Part shown: one piece after another, positions 24,206-32,767 of the stretch | How the letters are laid out: the number at the start of each line of letters is the position of its first letter | Position numbering within the stretch: position 1 is the first letter of the stretch | From: Pseudoflavonifractor phocaeensis | Lineage (GTDB): Bacteria > Bacillota > Clostridia > Oscillospirales > Oscillospiraceae | Assembly: GCF_016901735.1 (NCBI RefSeq) | Contig: NZ_JACLZC010000001.1 | Coordinates: 1-64,000 of the forward strand | Direction of reading: 5' to 3' | DNA length: 64,000 bases | Notes under the pieces: model-generated | The model's database searches: none | What the model was told of the DNA's origin: nothing | What the model saw: the letters and a program-made list of their open reading frames with translations, nothing else | Program-made: the position numbers and the translations under genes

Positions 24206-25336
24206 TTGTTTACTGTCATCAAGCAAGAGGGACGTGCGCGCCGGGGTGTGTTCACCTGTGCCCACGGCACGGTGCAGACCCCGGTTTTCATGAATGTGGG
24301 CACCCAGGGCGTCATCAAGGGCGCGGTGTCCGCCCACGATTTGAAGGACATCGGATGTCAGGTGGAGCTGTCCAACACCTATCACCTCCACCTGCGCCCC
24401 GGCGACCAGGTGGTCAGGGCCATGGGGGGGCTGCACAAGTTCATGGACTGGGACGGTCCCATTCTCACCGACTCGGGGGGATTCCAGGTCTTTTCCCTGG
24501 CCGGCCTGCGGAAGATCAGGGAGGAGGGGGTCACCTTCGCCTCCCACATCGACGGCCGTAAAATCTTCATGGGCCCCGAGGAGTCCATGCAGATCCAGTC
24601 CAATCTGGGCAGCGATATCGCCATGGCCTTTGACGAGTGCGTGGAAAATCCCGCCGCCTACGAGTACGCCAAAGCCTCCTGTGAGCGGACCCTCCGGTGG
24701 CTGGCGCGGTGCAAGGCGGAGCATGACCGGCTCAACGCCCTGCCCGACACGGTGAATCCCCGGCAGATGCTCTTCGGCATCAACCAGGGGGCCACCTACC
24801 CGGACCTCCGGGTGTGGCACATGCAGGAGACCGCCAAGATCGACTGCGACGGCTACGCCATCGGCGGCCTGGCGGTGGGGGAGCCCACTCAGGTGATGTA
24901 CGACGTCATCGACGCGGTGGAGCCCCATATGCCCAAGGACAAGCCCCGCTATCTCATGGGGGTGGGCACGCCGTCCAACATCATCGAGGCGGTCCACCGG
25001 GGGGTGGACTTCTTCGACTGCGTCATGCCCGCCCGCAACGCCCGCCACGGCAAGCTCTACACCTGGGAAGGGGCCATCAACATCAAAAATGAGAAGTACA
25101 AGCTGGACGAGCGCCCCATCGACCCCACCTGCGACTGTCCGGCGTGTCAGCACTTCTCCCGGGCCTATCTGCGCCACCTCTTCGCGGCCGGCGAGATGCT
25201 GGCCATGCGCCTGGCGGTGCTCCACAACCTGCATTTTTATAACACCCTCATGGCGCGCATCCGGGAACATCTGGACAACGGTTCTTTTGAGGACTTCCGG
25301 GCGGAATATTCCGCCAAGCTGGAACAGAAGCTGTGA
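24206..25336 (+). CDS. tgt: Queuine/preQ1 tRNA-guanine transglycosylase
   Basis: 376 residues. SNTYHLHLRPG, TDSGGFQVFSLA (with the proton-acceptor Asp), FDECVENPA, GGLAVGEP and the zinc site CDCPACQHFSRAYLRHL near the C-terminus are all present. It exchanges guanine 34 for preQ1 in GU(N) tRNAs; queA upstream acts next. The start is TTG 24206 with GGAGGG eight bases before; no upstream ATG fits. Confidence 0.96.
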   Translation: MFTVIKQEGRARRGVFTCAHGTVQTPVFMNVGTQGVIKGAVSAHDLKDIGCQVELSNTYHLHLRPGDQVVRAMGGLHKFMDWDGPILTDSGGFQVFSLAGLRKIREEGVTFASHIDGRKIFMGPEESMQIQSNLGSDIAMAFDECVENPAAYEYAKASCERTLRWLARCKAEHDRLNALPDTVNPRQMLFGINQGATYPDLRVWHMQETAKIDCDGYAIGGLAVGEPTQVMYDVIDAVEPHMPKDKPRYLMGVGTPSNIIEAVHRGVDFFDCVMPARNARHGKLYTWEGAINIKNEKYKLDERPIDPTCDCPACQHFSRAYLRHLFAAGEMLAMRLAVLHNLHFYNTLMARIREHLDNGSFEDFRAEYSAKLEQKL

Positions 25337-25345
25337 GAAAAGGAC

Positions 25346-25374
25346 TTGCCAAACGATACGGTCTGCTTTATAAT
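25346..25374 (+). promoter_or_regulatory. Promoter of yajC
   Basis: TTGCCA (25346-25351), 17 bases, TATAAT (25369-25374), in the gap between tgt and yajC. Confidence 0.8.
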
Positions 25375-25405
25375 AAGTAGGAATTGATTTTTGGAGGAGA
25401 TTCAT

Positions 25406-25744
25406 TTGACCATCGATCTGTTGCGTGCGGTATTGTCCGCCGAGGCCGCCACTGATAACAGCGGCAGCTGGATTTCCATGGGCGTGTCCCTGGTGGTGCT
25501 CATCGCCGTGTTCTACTTCATGCTCATCCGCCCGGAGAACAAGCGGAAGAAGGAAGCGGCCAAGATGCGCTCCGAGCTGGCGGTGGGAGACGTCATCACC
25601 ACCATCGGCGGCATCGTCGGCACCATCTGCGCGGTGAAGGAAGAGACCATCGTCATCGAGACCGGCGCCGACCGGGTGCGGATGGAGTTCACCAAGTGGG
25701 CCATCTCCAACAAGGGCGCCCAGACCAGCGAGAACGCAAAGTAA
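25406..25744 (+). CDS. yajC: Preprotein translocase subunit YajC
   Basis: 112 residues. One membrane helix (about 20-42, SMGVSLVVLIAVFYFMLIRP) is followed by the YajC domain with KKRKEAAKMRSELAVGDVIT and GIVGTI. It is an accessory of the SecYEG/SecDF translocase. The start is read as TTG 25406 after GGAGGAG; an in-frame TTG at 25391 overlaps the ribosome site and is rejected. The order tgt-yajC is widely conserved. Confidence 0.92.
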   Translation: MTIDLLRAVLSAEAATDNSGSWISMGVSLVVLIAVFYFMLIRPENKRKKEAAKMRSELAVGDVITTIGGIVGTICAVKEETIVIETGADRVRMEFTKWAISNKGAQTSENAK

Positions 25745-25761
25745 AAACGTCCGGCATGGAC

Positions 25762-25817
25762 ACCGCCCTCCCGTCATAGACTTCCCGTGGGAAGCTCTGT
25801 GAAAGGGAGGGCGTTTT
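25762..25817 (+). terminator. Intrinsic terminator of yajC, abutting the next gene
   Basis: CGCCCTCCC pairs with GGGAGGGCG over a long intervening arm, then TTTTTTA. The right arm contains the GGGAGG that serves as ribosome site for the ATG at 25820. Confidence 0.8.
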
Positions 25818-25819
25818 TT

Positions 25820-26236
25820 ATGGGTAAGGAGGAACATCAGGGGACAAGGGTGCTGCGCTACGGGGGCGGCGTGCTGCTGGGCGGCGGAGTGGCGTTTGCC
25901 GCGGCGCTGGCGGTGCTGCTGGCCTGCGCCTGGGCCGTCTCCATGGGCTATGCGCCAGAGTCGGCGGGGTATCAGCTGGCGGTGGGAGCCTGCGTGACGG
26001 GCGGTCTGGCCGGCGGGATCACGGCGGCGGTGCGCTGTGCCCGCCGTTCGCTGCCGGTGGGTCTGGCGGCGGGGGGCGTGCTGTTTCTGCTGATTTTGAC
26101 GGTGGGGGCGCTCTGGTTCCAGGCGCTCCCCCTGGAAAAAGGGGGCCTGGGCCTGCTGTTGGGGGCGCTGTGCGGCGGCGGCTGCGGCGGCCTGGTGAGC
26201 CGGGCGGCGCTGGGCCGGAAAAAAAGACGAAAATAA
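25820..26236 (+). CDS. TIGR04086-type membrane protein
   Basis: 138 residues with four glycine-rich hydrophobic helices and a basic C-terminus (GRKKRRK). The pattern and position, between yajC and the SCIFF gene, match the TIGR04086 family of small clostridial membrane proteins of unknown function. ATG 25820 has GGGAGG nine bases upstream, inside the yajC terminator stem. An in-frame GTG at 25787 lies inside that hairpin and is less likely. Confidence 0.75.
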   Translation: MGKEEHQGTRVLRYGGGVLLGGGVAFAAALAVLLACAWAVSMGYAPESAGYQLAVGACVTGGLAGGITAAVRCARRSLPVGLAAGGVLFLLILTVGALWFQALPLEKGGLGLLLGALCGGGCGGLVSRAALGRKKRRK

Positions 26237-26237
26237 A

Positions 26238-26266
26238 TTGAAATCCTTTGGAGGCTATGCTATAAT
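26238..26266 (+). promoter_or_regulatory. Promoter of the SCIFF precursor gene
   Basis: TTGAAA (26238-26243), 17 bases, TATAAT (26261-26266). It starts directly after the upstream stop codon. Confidence 0.85.
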
Positions 26267-26300
26267 AAATGCGATATCCTAGACATGGGAGGGAAAATAA

Positions 26301-26441
26301 ATGAAGCATATCAAGACGCTCAACGGCGCGACTCTCAAGCAGAGCGCCGCTCACGGTGGCTGCGGCGAGTGCCAGACCTCCTGCCAGTCCGCCTGTAAGA
26401 CTTCTTGCACCGTGGCCAACCAGAAGTGCGAGAACCGGTAA
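26301..26441 (+). CDS. scfA: SCIFF (six-cysteine) RiPP precursor peptide
   Basis: A 46-residue peptide starting MKHIKTLNGATLKQSA and then CGECQTSCQSACKTSC, with cysteines at 21, 24, 28, 32, 36 and 43. This is the six-cysteines-in-forty-five-residues family, nearly universal in Clostridia. The radical-SAM enzyme encoded 168 bases downstream forms thioether bonds from these cysteines. The GGGAGGG ribosome site lies eight bases before the ATG. The mature product's role in the cell is not known. Confidence 0.95.
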   Translation: MKHIKTLNGATLKQSAAHGGCGECQTSCQSACKTSCTVANQKCENR

Positions 26442-26463
26442 TTGCTTGACCTTTGGCAGAGAA

Positions 26464-26495
26464 AAGGGGCGGGAGAGATCCCGCCTCTTTTTGTG
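26464..26495 (+). terminator. Terminator between SCIFF precursor and maturase genes
   Basis: AGGGGCGGGA pairs with TCCCGCCTCT around a short loop, followed by TTTTGT. Partial read-through would give more precursor than enzyme. Confidence 0.85.
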
Positions 26496-26529
26496 AGTTA
26501 GGAGTTATGAGATAGAAGATAGGAGATAG
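26494..26529 (+). repeat. Repeat family C, copy 4
   Basis: GTGAGTTAGGAGTTATGAGA followed by TAGAAGATAGGAGATAG. It is very close to the copy at the dapB end (17591-17556, minus strand). Confidence 0.7.
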
Positions 26530-26609
26530 CGCTGTCTTTCTGTTTGGATGTCTGGGTATATAGATGAAGATGCAAATGCTACAAATATAATTTGGAGGAA
26601 GAATAGAAC

Positions 26610-27971
26610 ATGGTACATACGTTTCAGGCTCTTGGGGTAAACATCGCGGTGGACGTGAACAGCGGCGCGGTCCACGTGCTGGACGAGCTGACTTACCATC
26701 TCCTGGAGCAGGCGACGCCCCCCATGGCGGAGCACTGCCCGGCGGACATCGCGGCCAAGCTCCCCCAGTACGCCCCGGCGGATCTGGAAGAGGCGTGGCA
26801 GGAGCTGCGGGGTCTGGCGGAGCAGGGGCTGCTTTTCGAGGAGGACGACTACATCGACCGGGAAAAGGCCGCGTCCATGCAGCAGCAGGCCCTGGTCAAG
26901 GCCCTGTGTCTCCATGTGTCCCACGACTGCAACCTGCGGTGTAAATACTGCTTTGCCGGCACCGGCGACTTCGGCACCGGACATCGGATGACCATGAGCG
27001 TGGAGACCGCCAAAAAGGCCATCGACTTCGTGGTCCGGAAGTCCGGCCCCCGGCGCAACATCGAGGTAGACTTCTTCGGCGGCGAGCCCCTCATGGCCAT
27101 GGACACCGTAAAGGAGACGGTGGCCTACGCCCGCTCTCTGGAGGAGCAGTACAACAAGCATTTCCGCTTCACCATCACCACCAACGGGATGCTGCTCAAC
27201 GACGAGAACATCGCGTATATCAACCGCGAAATGTCCAACGCGGTGCTGTCCATCGACGGCCGTAAGGAGGTCAACGACGACCTGCGCCCCACCGCCGGGG
27301 GACAGGGGAGCTACGACGTCATCGTGCCCAAGTTCAAAAAACTCATCGCGGAGCGGGGTGACAAGGAATATCACCTGCGGGGCACCTTCACCCGCTTCCA
27401 TAAGGACTTCGCCGAGGACGTGAAGGCGTTGACCGAGATCGGCAAGTATGTGTCGGTGGAGCCGGTGGTGGGGAAGGAGAGCGACCCCTACGCCATCCAG
27501 GAGAGCGACCTTCCCGAGCTGAAGGCGGAATATGAGCGCCTGGCGGAGTACCTGAGGGACCGGCGGGACGTAAACTTCTTCCACTTCAACGTGGATCTGT
27601 CCCAGGGCCCCTGCGTCATCAAGCGGCTGCGGGGCTGCGGGGCCGGCTGCGAGTATGTGGCCATCACCCCCGACGGGGACATCTATCCCTGCCACCAGTT
27701 CGTGGGCAACGAGGAATACAAGCTGGGCTCGGTGTATGACGGCACCTTCAACAAGGAACTGTCCAGCCGGTTCGCCGGTCTGAACATCTACACCCGGGAG
27801 GAGTGCCGCAACTGCTGGGCCCGGTTCTACTGTTCCGGCGGTTGCTCGGCGTCTAACCTGCTGGTCAACGGCAACATCCAGCATCCCCACAAGGTGGGCT
27901 GCGAGTTGGAGCGCAAGCGTCTGGAGTGTGCCATCGCCATCAAGGCTATTGATGCGGGCCTGGCGGACTGA
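26610..27971 (+). CDS. scfB: SCIFF radical SAM maturase
   Basis: 453 residues. An N-terminal peptide-binding (RRE-like) region (1-85) is followed by the radical-SAM core with CNLRCKYCFAGTGDFG (C-x3-C-x2-C, about 106-121). A SPASM/twitch segment follows, with the cysteines of LRGCGAGCEYVAI, DIYPCHQF, ECRNCWARFYCSGGC and KVGCELE that hold auxiliary iron-sulfur clusters. It installs Cys-to-Thr or related thioethers in the SCIFF peptide. ATG 26610 follows TTGGAGG. Confidence 0.95.
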   Translation: MVHTFQALGVNIAVDVNSGAVHVLDELTYHLLEQATPPMAEHCPADIAAKLPQYAPADLEEAWQELRGLAEQGLLFEEDDYIDREKAASMQQQALVKALCLHVSHDCNLRCKYCFAGTGDFGTGHRMTMSVETAKKAIDFVVRKSGPRRNIEVDFFGGEPLMAMDTVKETVAYARSLEEQYNKHFRFTITTNGMLLNDENIAYINREMSNAVLSIDGRKEVNDDLRPTAGGQGSYDVIVPKFKKLIAERGDKEYHLRGTFTRFHKDFAEDVKALTEIGKYVSVEPVVGKESDPYAIQESDLPELKAEYERLAEYLRDRRDVNFFHFNVDLSQGPCVIKRLRGCGAGCEYVAITPDGDIYPCHQFVGNEEYKLGSVYDGTFNKELSSRFAGLNIYTREECRNCWARFYCSGGCSASNLLVNGNIQHPHKVGCELERKRLECAIAIKAIDAGLAD

Positions 27972-27987
27972 GGAAAACGGAATACGA

Positions 27988-28028
27988 GATATAGCGGTAT
28001 ACGTTTTGTATACCGCTATATTTTGTGT
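27988..28028 (+). terminator. Palindromic terminator after scfB
   Basis: TATAGCGGTATAC-GTTTT-GTATACCGCTATA is a perfect stem followed by TTTTGTGTCTTTTT. Confidence 0.85.
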
Positions 28029-28088
28029 CTTTTTAGAGAGGGCGGGAGGACCTCACTTTTTACCAGTTTATAAAGTTTACATAATATA

Positions 28089-28108
28089 GTATACATAACA
28101 TGGTATAC
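28089..28108. other. Repeated GTATAC words upstream of spoIIM
   Basis: GTATAC at 28089-28094 and 28103-28108, eight bases apart, in an AT-rich stretch about 40 bases before the -35 box of the next promoter. The same hexamer is found in the terminator stem at 27988. It may be an operator. Confidence 0.35.
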
Positions 28109-28144
28109 AGAGCGTATAAAACGGGGAGGGGCGGCAGGAACCGC

Positions 28145-28173
28145 TTGCATAATCGGACGGGGTGGGGTATAGT
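28145..28173 (+). promoter_or_regulatory. Promoter of the spoIIM-like/xerD pair
   Basis: TTGCAT (28145-28150), 17 bases, TATAGT (28168-28173). Confidence 0.7.
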
Positions 28174-28239
28174 ATTACAAAAAGGAATCACCACATAACC
28201 CCACCCGCCGGCGCATAGGATAGCCGGGAGGTGAGGCGG

Positions 28240-28863
28240 TTGAAAACAGGAAAGGGCTGGACGGCCGGCGATGGGCGCCTGACGGCGCTGGCGGTGCTGT
28301 CCCTGTGTTTTTTGGGGGGCGGGCTGCTGGGCGTTCTGTCCGCGGCGGGCGCGGAGGAGGAAGCGGCGGCCGGTCTGGCGTCCTATTTGTCCGCCTTTCT
28401 GGCCACGGCCCAGGCCGGGACCCTCAGCGTGCCCGGTCTGCCCGCCCAGGTCTGGTCCGTGATCCGCTGGCCGCTGCTGGTGCTGCTGCTGGGCTTCAGC
28501 GCGGTGGGACTGGTGGGCATCCCGGCGGTGTTCGGCGTCCGGGGCTTTTTGCTGGGCTTCTCCATCGGCTCCTTCGTGCGCTTTTACGGCGGGGCGGGGG
28601 GACTGCTGGCGGCGCTGGTTTTTGGGGTGTCGGGCTGCGTGGCGGTGCCGGTCCTCTTTGTGCTGGGGGTGCAGAGCCTGCTGGCCGCCCGGACGCTGGC
28701 GCTGCGCATGGTGGAGGAGCGGCGCAGGCTGCTGCCCTACGGACGGCGGTACTGGCTGTGCTGCGGGGTGTGCGCCGGGGGGCTGGCGGTGTGTGTGCTG
28801 CTGGAATGGGCGGCGGTGCCGTCGCTGGTGATGGGCGCCGCCCGGCTGCTCCGGTTATCCTGA
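28240..28863 (+). CDS. spoIIM: Stage II sporulation protein M-like membrane protein
   Basis: About 207 residues with five hydrophobic helices and the pattern GVRGFLLGFSIGSFVRFYGG typical of SpoIIM. In B. subtilis SpoIIM joins SpoIID and SpoIIP in the engulfment complex, and its gene also stands near the xerD gene ripX. The start is read as TTG 28240, seven bases after GGGAGGT; a GTG at 28231 overlaps that site. xerD begins 20 bases after the stop. Confidence 0.82.
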   Translation: MKTGKGWTAGDGRLTALAVLSLCFLGGGLLGVLSAAGAEEEAAAGLASYLSAFLATAQAGTLSVPGLPAQVWSVIRWPLLVLLLGFSAVGLVGIPAVFGVRGFLLGFSIGSFVRFYGGAGGLLAALVFGVSGCVAVPVLFVLGVQSLLAARTLALRMVEERRRLLPYGRRYWLCCGVCAGGLAVCVLLEWAAVPSLVMGAARLLRLS

Positions 28864-28883
28864 AAAAGAAGAGGATGGTGGGT

Positions 28884-29768
28884 ATGGACTGCTATGAAGC
28901 CTTTGCGCGTTACCTGCTGGAGGAAAAGAAAGCCTCGCCCAACACGTCCAGCTCCTATCTGCGGGACGTGCGGCAGTATCTGCACTGGCTGGAGGTACGG
29001 GGCATCCCGGCGGAGGGCGCGGTGCGCGCCGACGTGGAGGGGTACAGCCACAGCCTGTTTGCCCAGGGAAAATCGGCGGCCACGGTAACCCGGTCGCTGG
29101 CCTCGCTGAAATCCTTTTACGGCTATCTGCTGCGGGAGGGGGCGGTGGAGGAGAACCCGGCCCGTGGTCTGACGTCGGTGCGGGTGGAGCGCAAGCTGCC
29201 GGCCATCCTGACCCGGAAGGAGGCGGAGCTCTTTTTGGACCAGCCCGACATGAGCGAGCCCAAGGGCTGCCGGGACAAGGCCATGCTGGAGGTGCTCTAC
29301 GCCACCGGTATCCGGGTCAGCGAGCTCATCGCCCTGGATGTGGACCACGTGGATCTGGCGGGGGGACTTTTGCGCTGTCCGGGCCGGAAGGAGCGGCTCA
29401 TTCCCCTCTATCCGGCGGCGGTGCGGGCGTTGAAAGCCTATCTGACCCGTGTGCGCCCCCAGGTCATCGAGCGGCCCGACGAGACGGCCCTCTTTGTGAA
29501 CATGAGCGGGGAGCGGATGAGCCGGCAGGGCTTTTGGAAGATCATGAAGCAGTACCAGGAAAAGGCGGGCATCCAAAAGGACATCACCCCCCACACCCTG
29601 CGCCACTCCTTCGCGGCCCATCTGCTGGAGAACGGGGCCGATCTGCGGGCCATACAGGAGATGCTGGGCCATGCGGACATCTCGTCCACCCAGATCTACA
29701 CCCAGGTGGTGGGGCGGGACCTCAAGCAGCTCTACCGCCGCACCCATCCCAGGGCGAAAATCGGATAA
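28884..29768 (+). CDS. xerD: Site-specific tyrosine recombinase XerD
   Basis: 294 residues. An N-terminal SAM-like core-binding domain (1-90) and a catalytic domain hold the R (TGIRVSEL), K (GRKERLIPL), H-x2-R (HTLRHSFAAHLLENGADLR), H (LGHADISSTQIY) and nucleophile Y residues. It resolves chromosome dimers at dif with XerC. ATG 28884 lies nine bases after GAGG; an ATG at 28875 has no spacing. Length and placement after spoIIM support chromosomal XerD rather than a mobile-element integrase. Confidence 0.92.
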   Translation: MDCYEAFARYLLEEKKASPNTSSSYLRDVRQYLHWLEVRGIPAEGAVRADVEGYSHSLFAQGKSAATVTRSLASLKSFYGYLLREGAVEENPARGLTSVRVERKLPAILTRKEAELFLDQPDMSEPKGCRDKAMLEVLYATGIRVSELIALDVDHVDLAGGLLRCPGRKERLIPLYPAAVRALKAYLTRVRPQVIERPDETALFVNMSGERMSRQGFWKIMKQYQEKAGIQKDITPHTLRHSFAAHLLENGADLRAIQEMLGHADISSTQIYTQVVGRDLKQLYRRTHPRAKIG

Positions 29769-29776
29769 AGAAAAAG

Positions 29777-29820
29777 AAAAGGTCAGGAACCCGGAAAGTT
29801 GGGTCCCTGACCTCTTTTCA
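29777..29820 (+). terminator. Intrinsic terminator of xerD
   Basis: AGGTCAGGAACCC pairs with GGGTCCCTGACCT and is followed by CTTTTC. Confidence 0.85.
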
Positions 29821-29871
29821 TAGGAACACTGTGGGCTTGCCGCCATCGGCGGGGCAAATCTTTGTGTTTGT

Positions 29872-29944
29872 GTAGGGGCGGCCTTTATGGCCGCCCGCAT
29901 TACCCTCTGCAAGGCCGGCGAGCGACCACAAGGGTCGCCCCTAC
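29872..29944 (+). repeat. Interspersed repeat family B, copy 3 (full)
   Basis: Left arm GTAGGGGCGGCC-TTTAT-GGCCGCCCG, centre of about 20 bases, right arm GGCGAGCGACCACAAGGGTC ending in GCCCCTAC. Confidence 0.85.
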
Positions 29945-30041
29945 AGGGCGGGAGAGGATCGCAGTACCCCGGCGTGGATTCCGTAGCTTCTTACGTCGTT
30001 TGGGTCCCGGCCTCTTTTTGACCTGGGTCAGATTCGTTTTG

Positions 30042-30700
30042 TCAGGACGCGGCCTCCTCGGTTTCCGTATCGGCGGCCAGCAGGCTGTCGGCGGTGGCGG
30101 AGAGGAGGTCCTCCACAATGCTCTCGTTGATGCGGTGGATGGCATCGGAGCCGTTGAGCACGGCGTAATAGTAGCTGCCGTCGTCGGTGGCGCCGCCGAT
30201 TTCCAGCTTCATGGCCGAGCCGTCGCTGCAGGTGACGGTAATGGTGACGGGATCGTCCAGCCCGCAGGCGGCCTGTTCCTCCGCGTCGGACCGATAGTCG
30301 TAGCAGGAGGAGAAATAGAGGTAGGAGAGGCTGGAGAGCATCCCGCTCAGGACGTCGTTGTCCGCGTCGATGTCCTGCCCGTCCAGGGACCAGGTGTAGG
30401 ACGAGACGGTCTCGCCGGAGTCCTCGTCGGTCTCGGTGGAGGTGCGCTTGGCGAGGGTCAGGGTCTGACCGTCCCGCTGGATGGCGATGGTCTCCATATT
30501 GTCCTCGCTCAGATCGGGGAAGGTCTCCACCTGGGCCAGGTCCATCAATTCCACGTTCAGATCATCGGCCAGGGTGGAGGAGATGGTGTAGACGGTGGTT
30601 TTGCCCTCCACCTGGGCGTAGTTGTAGGCGCTGTCCACGCTGTTGCCGATGAGGACGGTCTCCTGGTTTCCGGCGCTGTCGGAGAGGGTGATCTCATATT
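30042..30700 (-). pseudogene. DUF4340-type protein, N-terminally truncated fragment
   Basis: The minus-strand frame gives a DUF4340-like C-terminal half (YEITLSDSAGNQETVLIGN ... TTVYTISSTLADDL ... MDLAQVETFP), which usually follows the gldG gene as a separate lipoprotein or membrane-anchored protein. The normal first part (membrane anchor and about 130 residues) is missing, and an in-frame TAA at 30701-30699 stands directly before the homologous region. An ATG or GTG inside the frame could restart translation (for example near 30638), but no signal sequence would result. Probably non-functional. Confidence 0.7.
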
Positions 30701-32047
30701 ATAGGTCACCGACAGGCTCTTGGCGGGGATGGAGAGGTTGGACAGATCGTCAAAGCCGCAGGTCACGCCGTTCATGAAGATGGTCTCGTTGGCGAGGCTG
30801 GGATTGGAGGCGAGGATCTCGCCGTCCAAAAAGCTGGTGCTGCCAAAGACGGTGAGCCGTCCGCCCGCCGCGGTTTCGTCGGTGGTCTCATCGGTGGTTT
30901 CATCGCTTTCATTGGAGGTCCAGGTACACACCGCGCCCAGCAGGTAGGAACCCTGGACCTGTCCGTCCTCGGTGACGGCGTAGGCGTTATCGCTGGTGGT
31001 CATGAAGGGGGTGACGGTGACGGCGGCGTCCTCACTCTGGCTCTCGGCGGTCTGGGTAAAGCCCCGGCTGTTGGCCAGGTAGGTGACGGAGTTGGCGTCA
31101 CAGCCGTCGCACAGGTCGGCGGCGGTGCTCAGGGTGGCGTAGAGGTAGAAGGGGGAGCCGAACTGGGGGAAGTACTGGGACAGGTCGGCGATATATCCCT
31201 CGGCCACCTCCAGGCCGCAGTCATAGAGGAAGCCCTCCCAGTTGGGCAGGGAGGCGTCGCTCTGGGCCAGGAGGAGGATCATCTGTCCGCCGCTTGAGAG
31301 GTAATTTTGGAACATGGTCACCTCGTCGGCGGAGAGGTCGCTGGTGGGGCCGTTGACGATGAGCAGGTCGCAGTCCTCGGGGACGCCGCCGTTGGTGAGG
31401 ACGCTCACCGAGGAGAGGGAGAGGTTTGCCTTTTCAATGGCGTCGGTGATGGCGGAGGGGAGGTCGGCCTCGCCGTGGCCGGTGAGGGTGTAGAGCAGCT
31501 TTTGGGTGTCGCCGGTGACGTAGTCGATGGCGGAGGTGAGCTGGCCGTCGGCGTCGAAGGTATCCTCCACATAGGAGAAGGAGTTCATGTCCACGGTGTA
31601 GGTGATGAGCTCGGAGAAGGAGATGACCCGCTCCTTGCCGGTGGCGGCGCAGGTGACCACGAGGGAGTCCTCGTCGGCGTCATAGGCGCTGGCCTGGCTG
31701 GGGTAGGCCACCGGGTCCAGGGCGGTGAGGGTGATGTGGTCGGAGCAGGCGGCGTAGTTGTACAAAAACTTTTCGATCCGCTGGTCCACGGCGCCTTCCT
31801 GGGCCAGGACCACGATCTCCACGTCCTCCTCCAGCCCGGCCAGGAATTCCCTGGAGGTGTCGGAGACGGCGTAGAGGCTGTTGTCGGTCAGGTCGAACTC
31901 CCGGAGGTTGGAGGGGAGCTGGCCGGCGATGAGGTTGACCAGGATCACCAGCACGACAGCCAGGGCGGTCATACCGGCCAGGTAGCCGCCCCGCTTCCAG
32001 GCGCGGCGGGTATAGGCGCTGGGCTGGTTGGGTTTATGCAGTATCAT
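30701..32047 (-). pseudogene. GldG-family ABC transporter auxiliary protein, C-terminally truncated
   Basis: From ATG 32047 the frame encodes a membrane anchor (about 22-42, AGMTALAVVLVILVNLIAGQ) and the extracytoplasmic GldG domain (FDLTDNSLYAVSDTSREFL ... TLTGHGEADLPSAI ... LLIVNGPTSDLSADE). Homology stops at SIPAKSLSVTYN near 30701. The reading frame runs on to 30557 with Pro/Ser-rich nonsense that is the -1 frame of the DUF4340 fragment. The usual closing membrane helix is missing. It belongs to the ABC cluster with the permease and ATPase upstream. Confidence 0.72.
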
Positions 32048-32062
32048 GATGACAGCTCCTCC

Positions 32063-32767
32063 TTAATTCCAACGCCGCTTTTGCAGGGTCTGAACGGTGA
32101 GAAAGAGGAACAGGAAGGCCATGGAGAGATAGAGCACCAGGCCGCCCAGATCAAAGACACTGTAATCGGCGAAATTATAAAAGACGGTGCGGAAGGCAAA
32201 GACCGACAGCACATTGGACAGGGCGTCGGGCAGGAAGCTCATCAGGTCCTCCCAGAGAAAGAGGATGAGGAGCACGGCGAAGGTGCCCACGGCGGCGATA
32301 ATCTGACTTTCGGTCAGGGAGGAGATGAACATGCCGATGGCGATGAACACGCAGCCCATGAGGAAGAAGGCGAAGAGGGAGGCGTAATCGGAGAGGAGGT
32401 AGGCCTGGCCGTTGGCGGCGATGATAAGGGGGCAGAAGGCGGCCAGGACCACCGGCACGGCCAGCACCGTCACCATGGCCAGGTATTTGCCCACCACCAC
32501 GCCGGTGAGGGAGACAGGGGCGGTGAGGAGGAGCTGATCGGTTTTGCCCCGCCGCTCGTCGGCCATGGACTTCATGGTCAGGATGGGGATGGTGAACATC
32601 AGAATGTTCATCAGGCTGATGAGGGAGATGGAGAAGTGGGGATAGCCGCTGAAGATGTTATAGGCCATGAAATAGATACCGGTGAAAAAGACCAGGGCGG
32701 CGATGAAGATATAGCCGATCATGGAGTTGAAATAGGAGCTGAGCTCCCGCTTGTAGATGGCGGTCAT
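32063..32767 (-). CDS. ABC-2 type permease (GldF-like)
   Basis: 234 residues with six hydrophobic helices, starting MTAIYKRELSSYFNSMIGYI, typical of permeases from the gliding-type ABC clusters. It should pair with the ATPase encoded just upstream, whose stop overlaps its ATG by four bases. The substrate is unknown; the cluster is widespread in gut Clostridia and is not linked to gliding there. Confidence 0.88.
   Translation of the reverse strand: MTAIYKRELSSYFNSMIGYIFIAALVFFTGIYFMAYNIFSGYPHFSISLISLMNILMFTIPILTMKSMADERRGKTDQLLLTAPVSLTGVVVGKYLAMVTVLAVPVVLAAFCPLIIAANGQAYLLSDYASLFAFFLMGCVFIAIGMFISSLTESQIIAAVGTFAVLLILFLWEDLMSFLPDALSNVLSVFAFRTVFYNFADYSVFDLGGLVLYLSMAFLFLFLTVQTLQKRRWN

Noticed and set aside
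28884-29768. xerD as integrase of a mobile element
   Set aside because: Length, the spoIIM neighbour and lack of attachment repeats or element genes nearby point to the chromosomal dimer-resolution recombinase.
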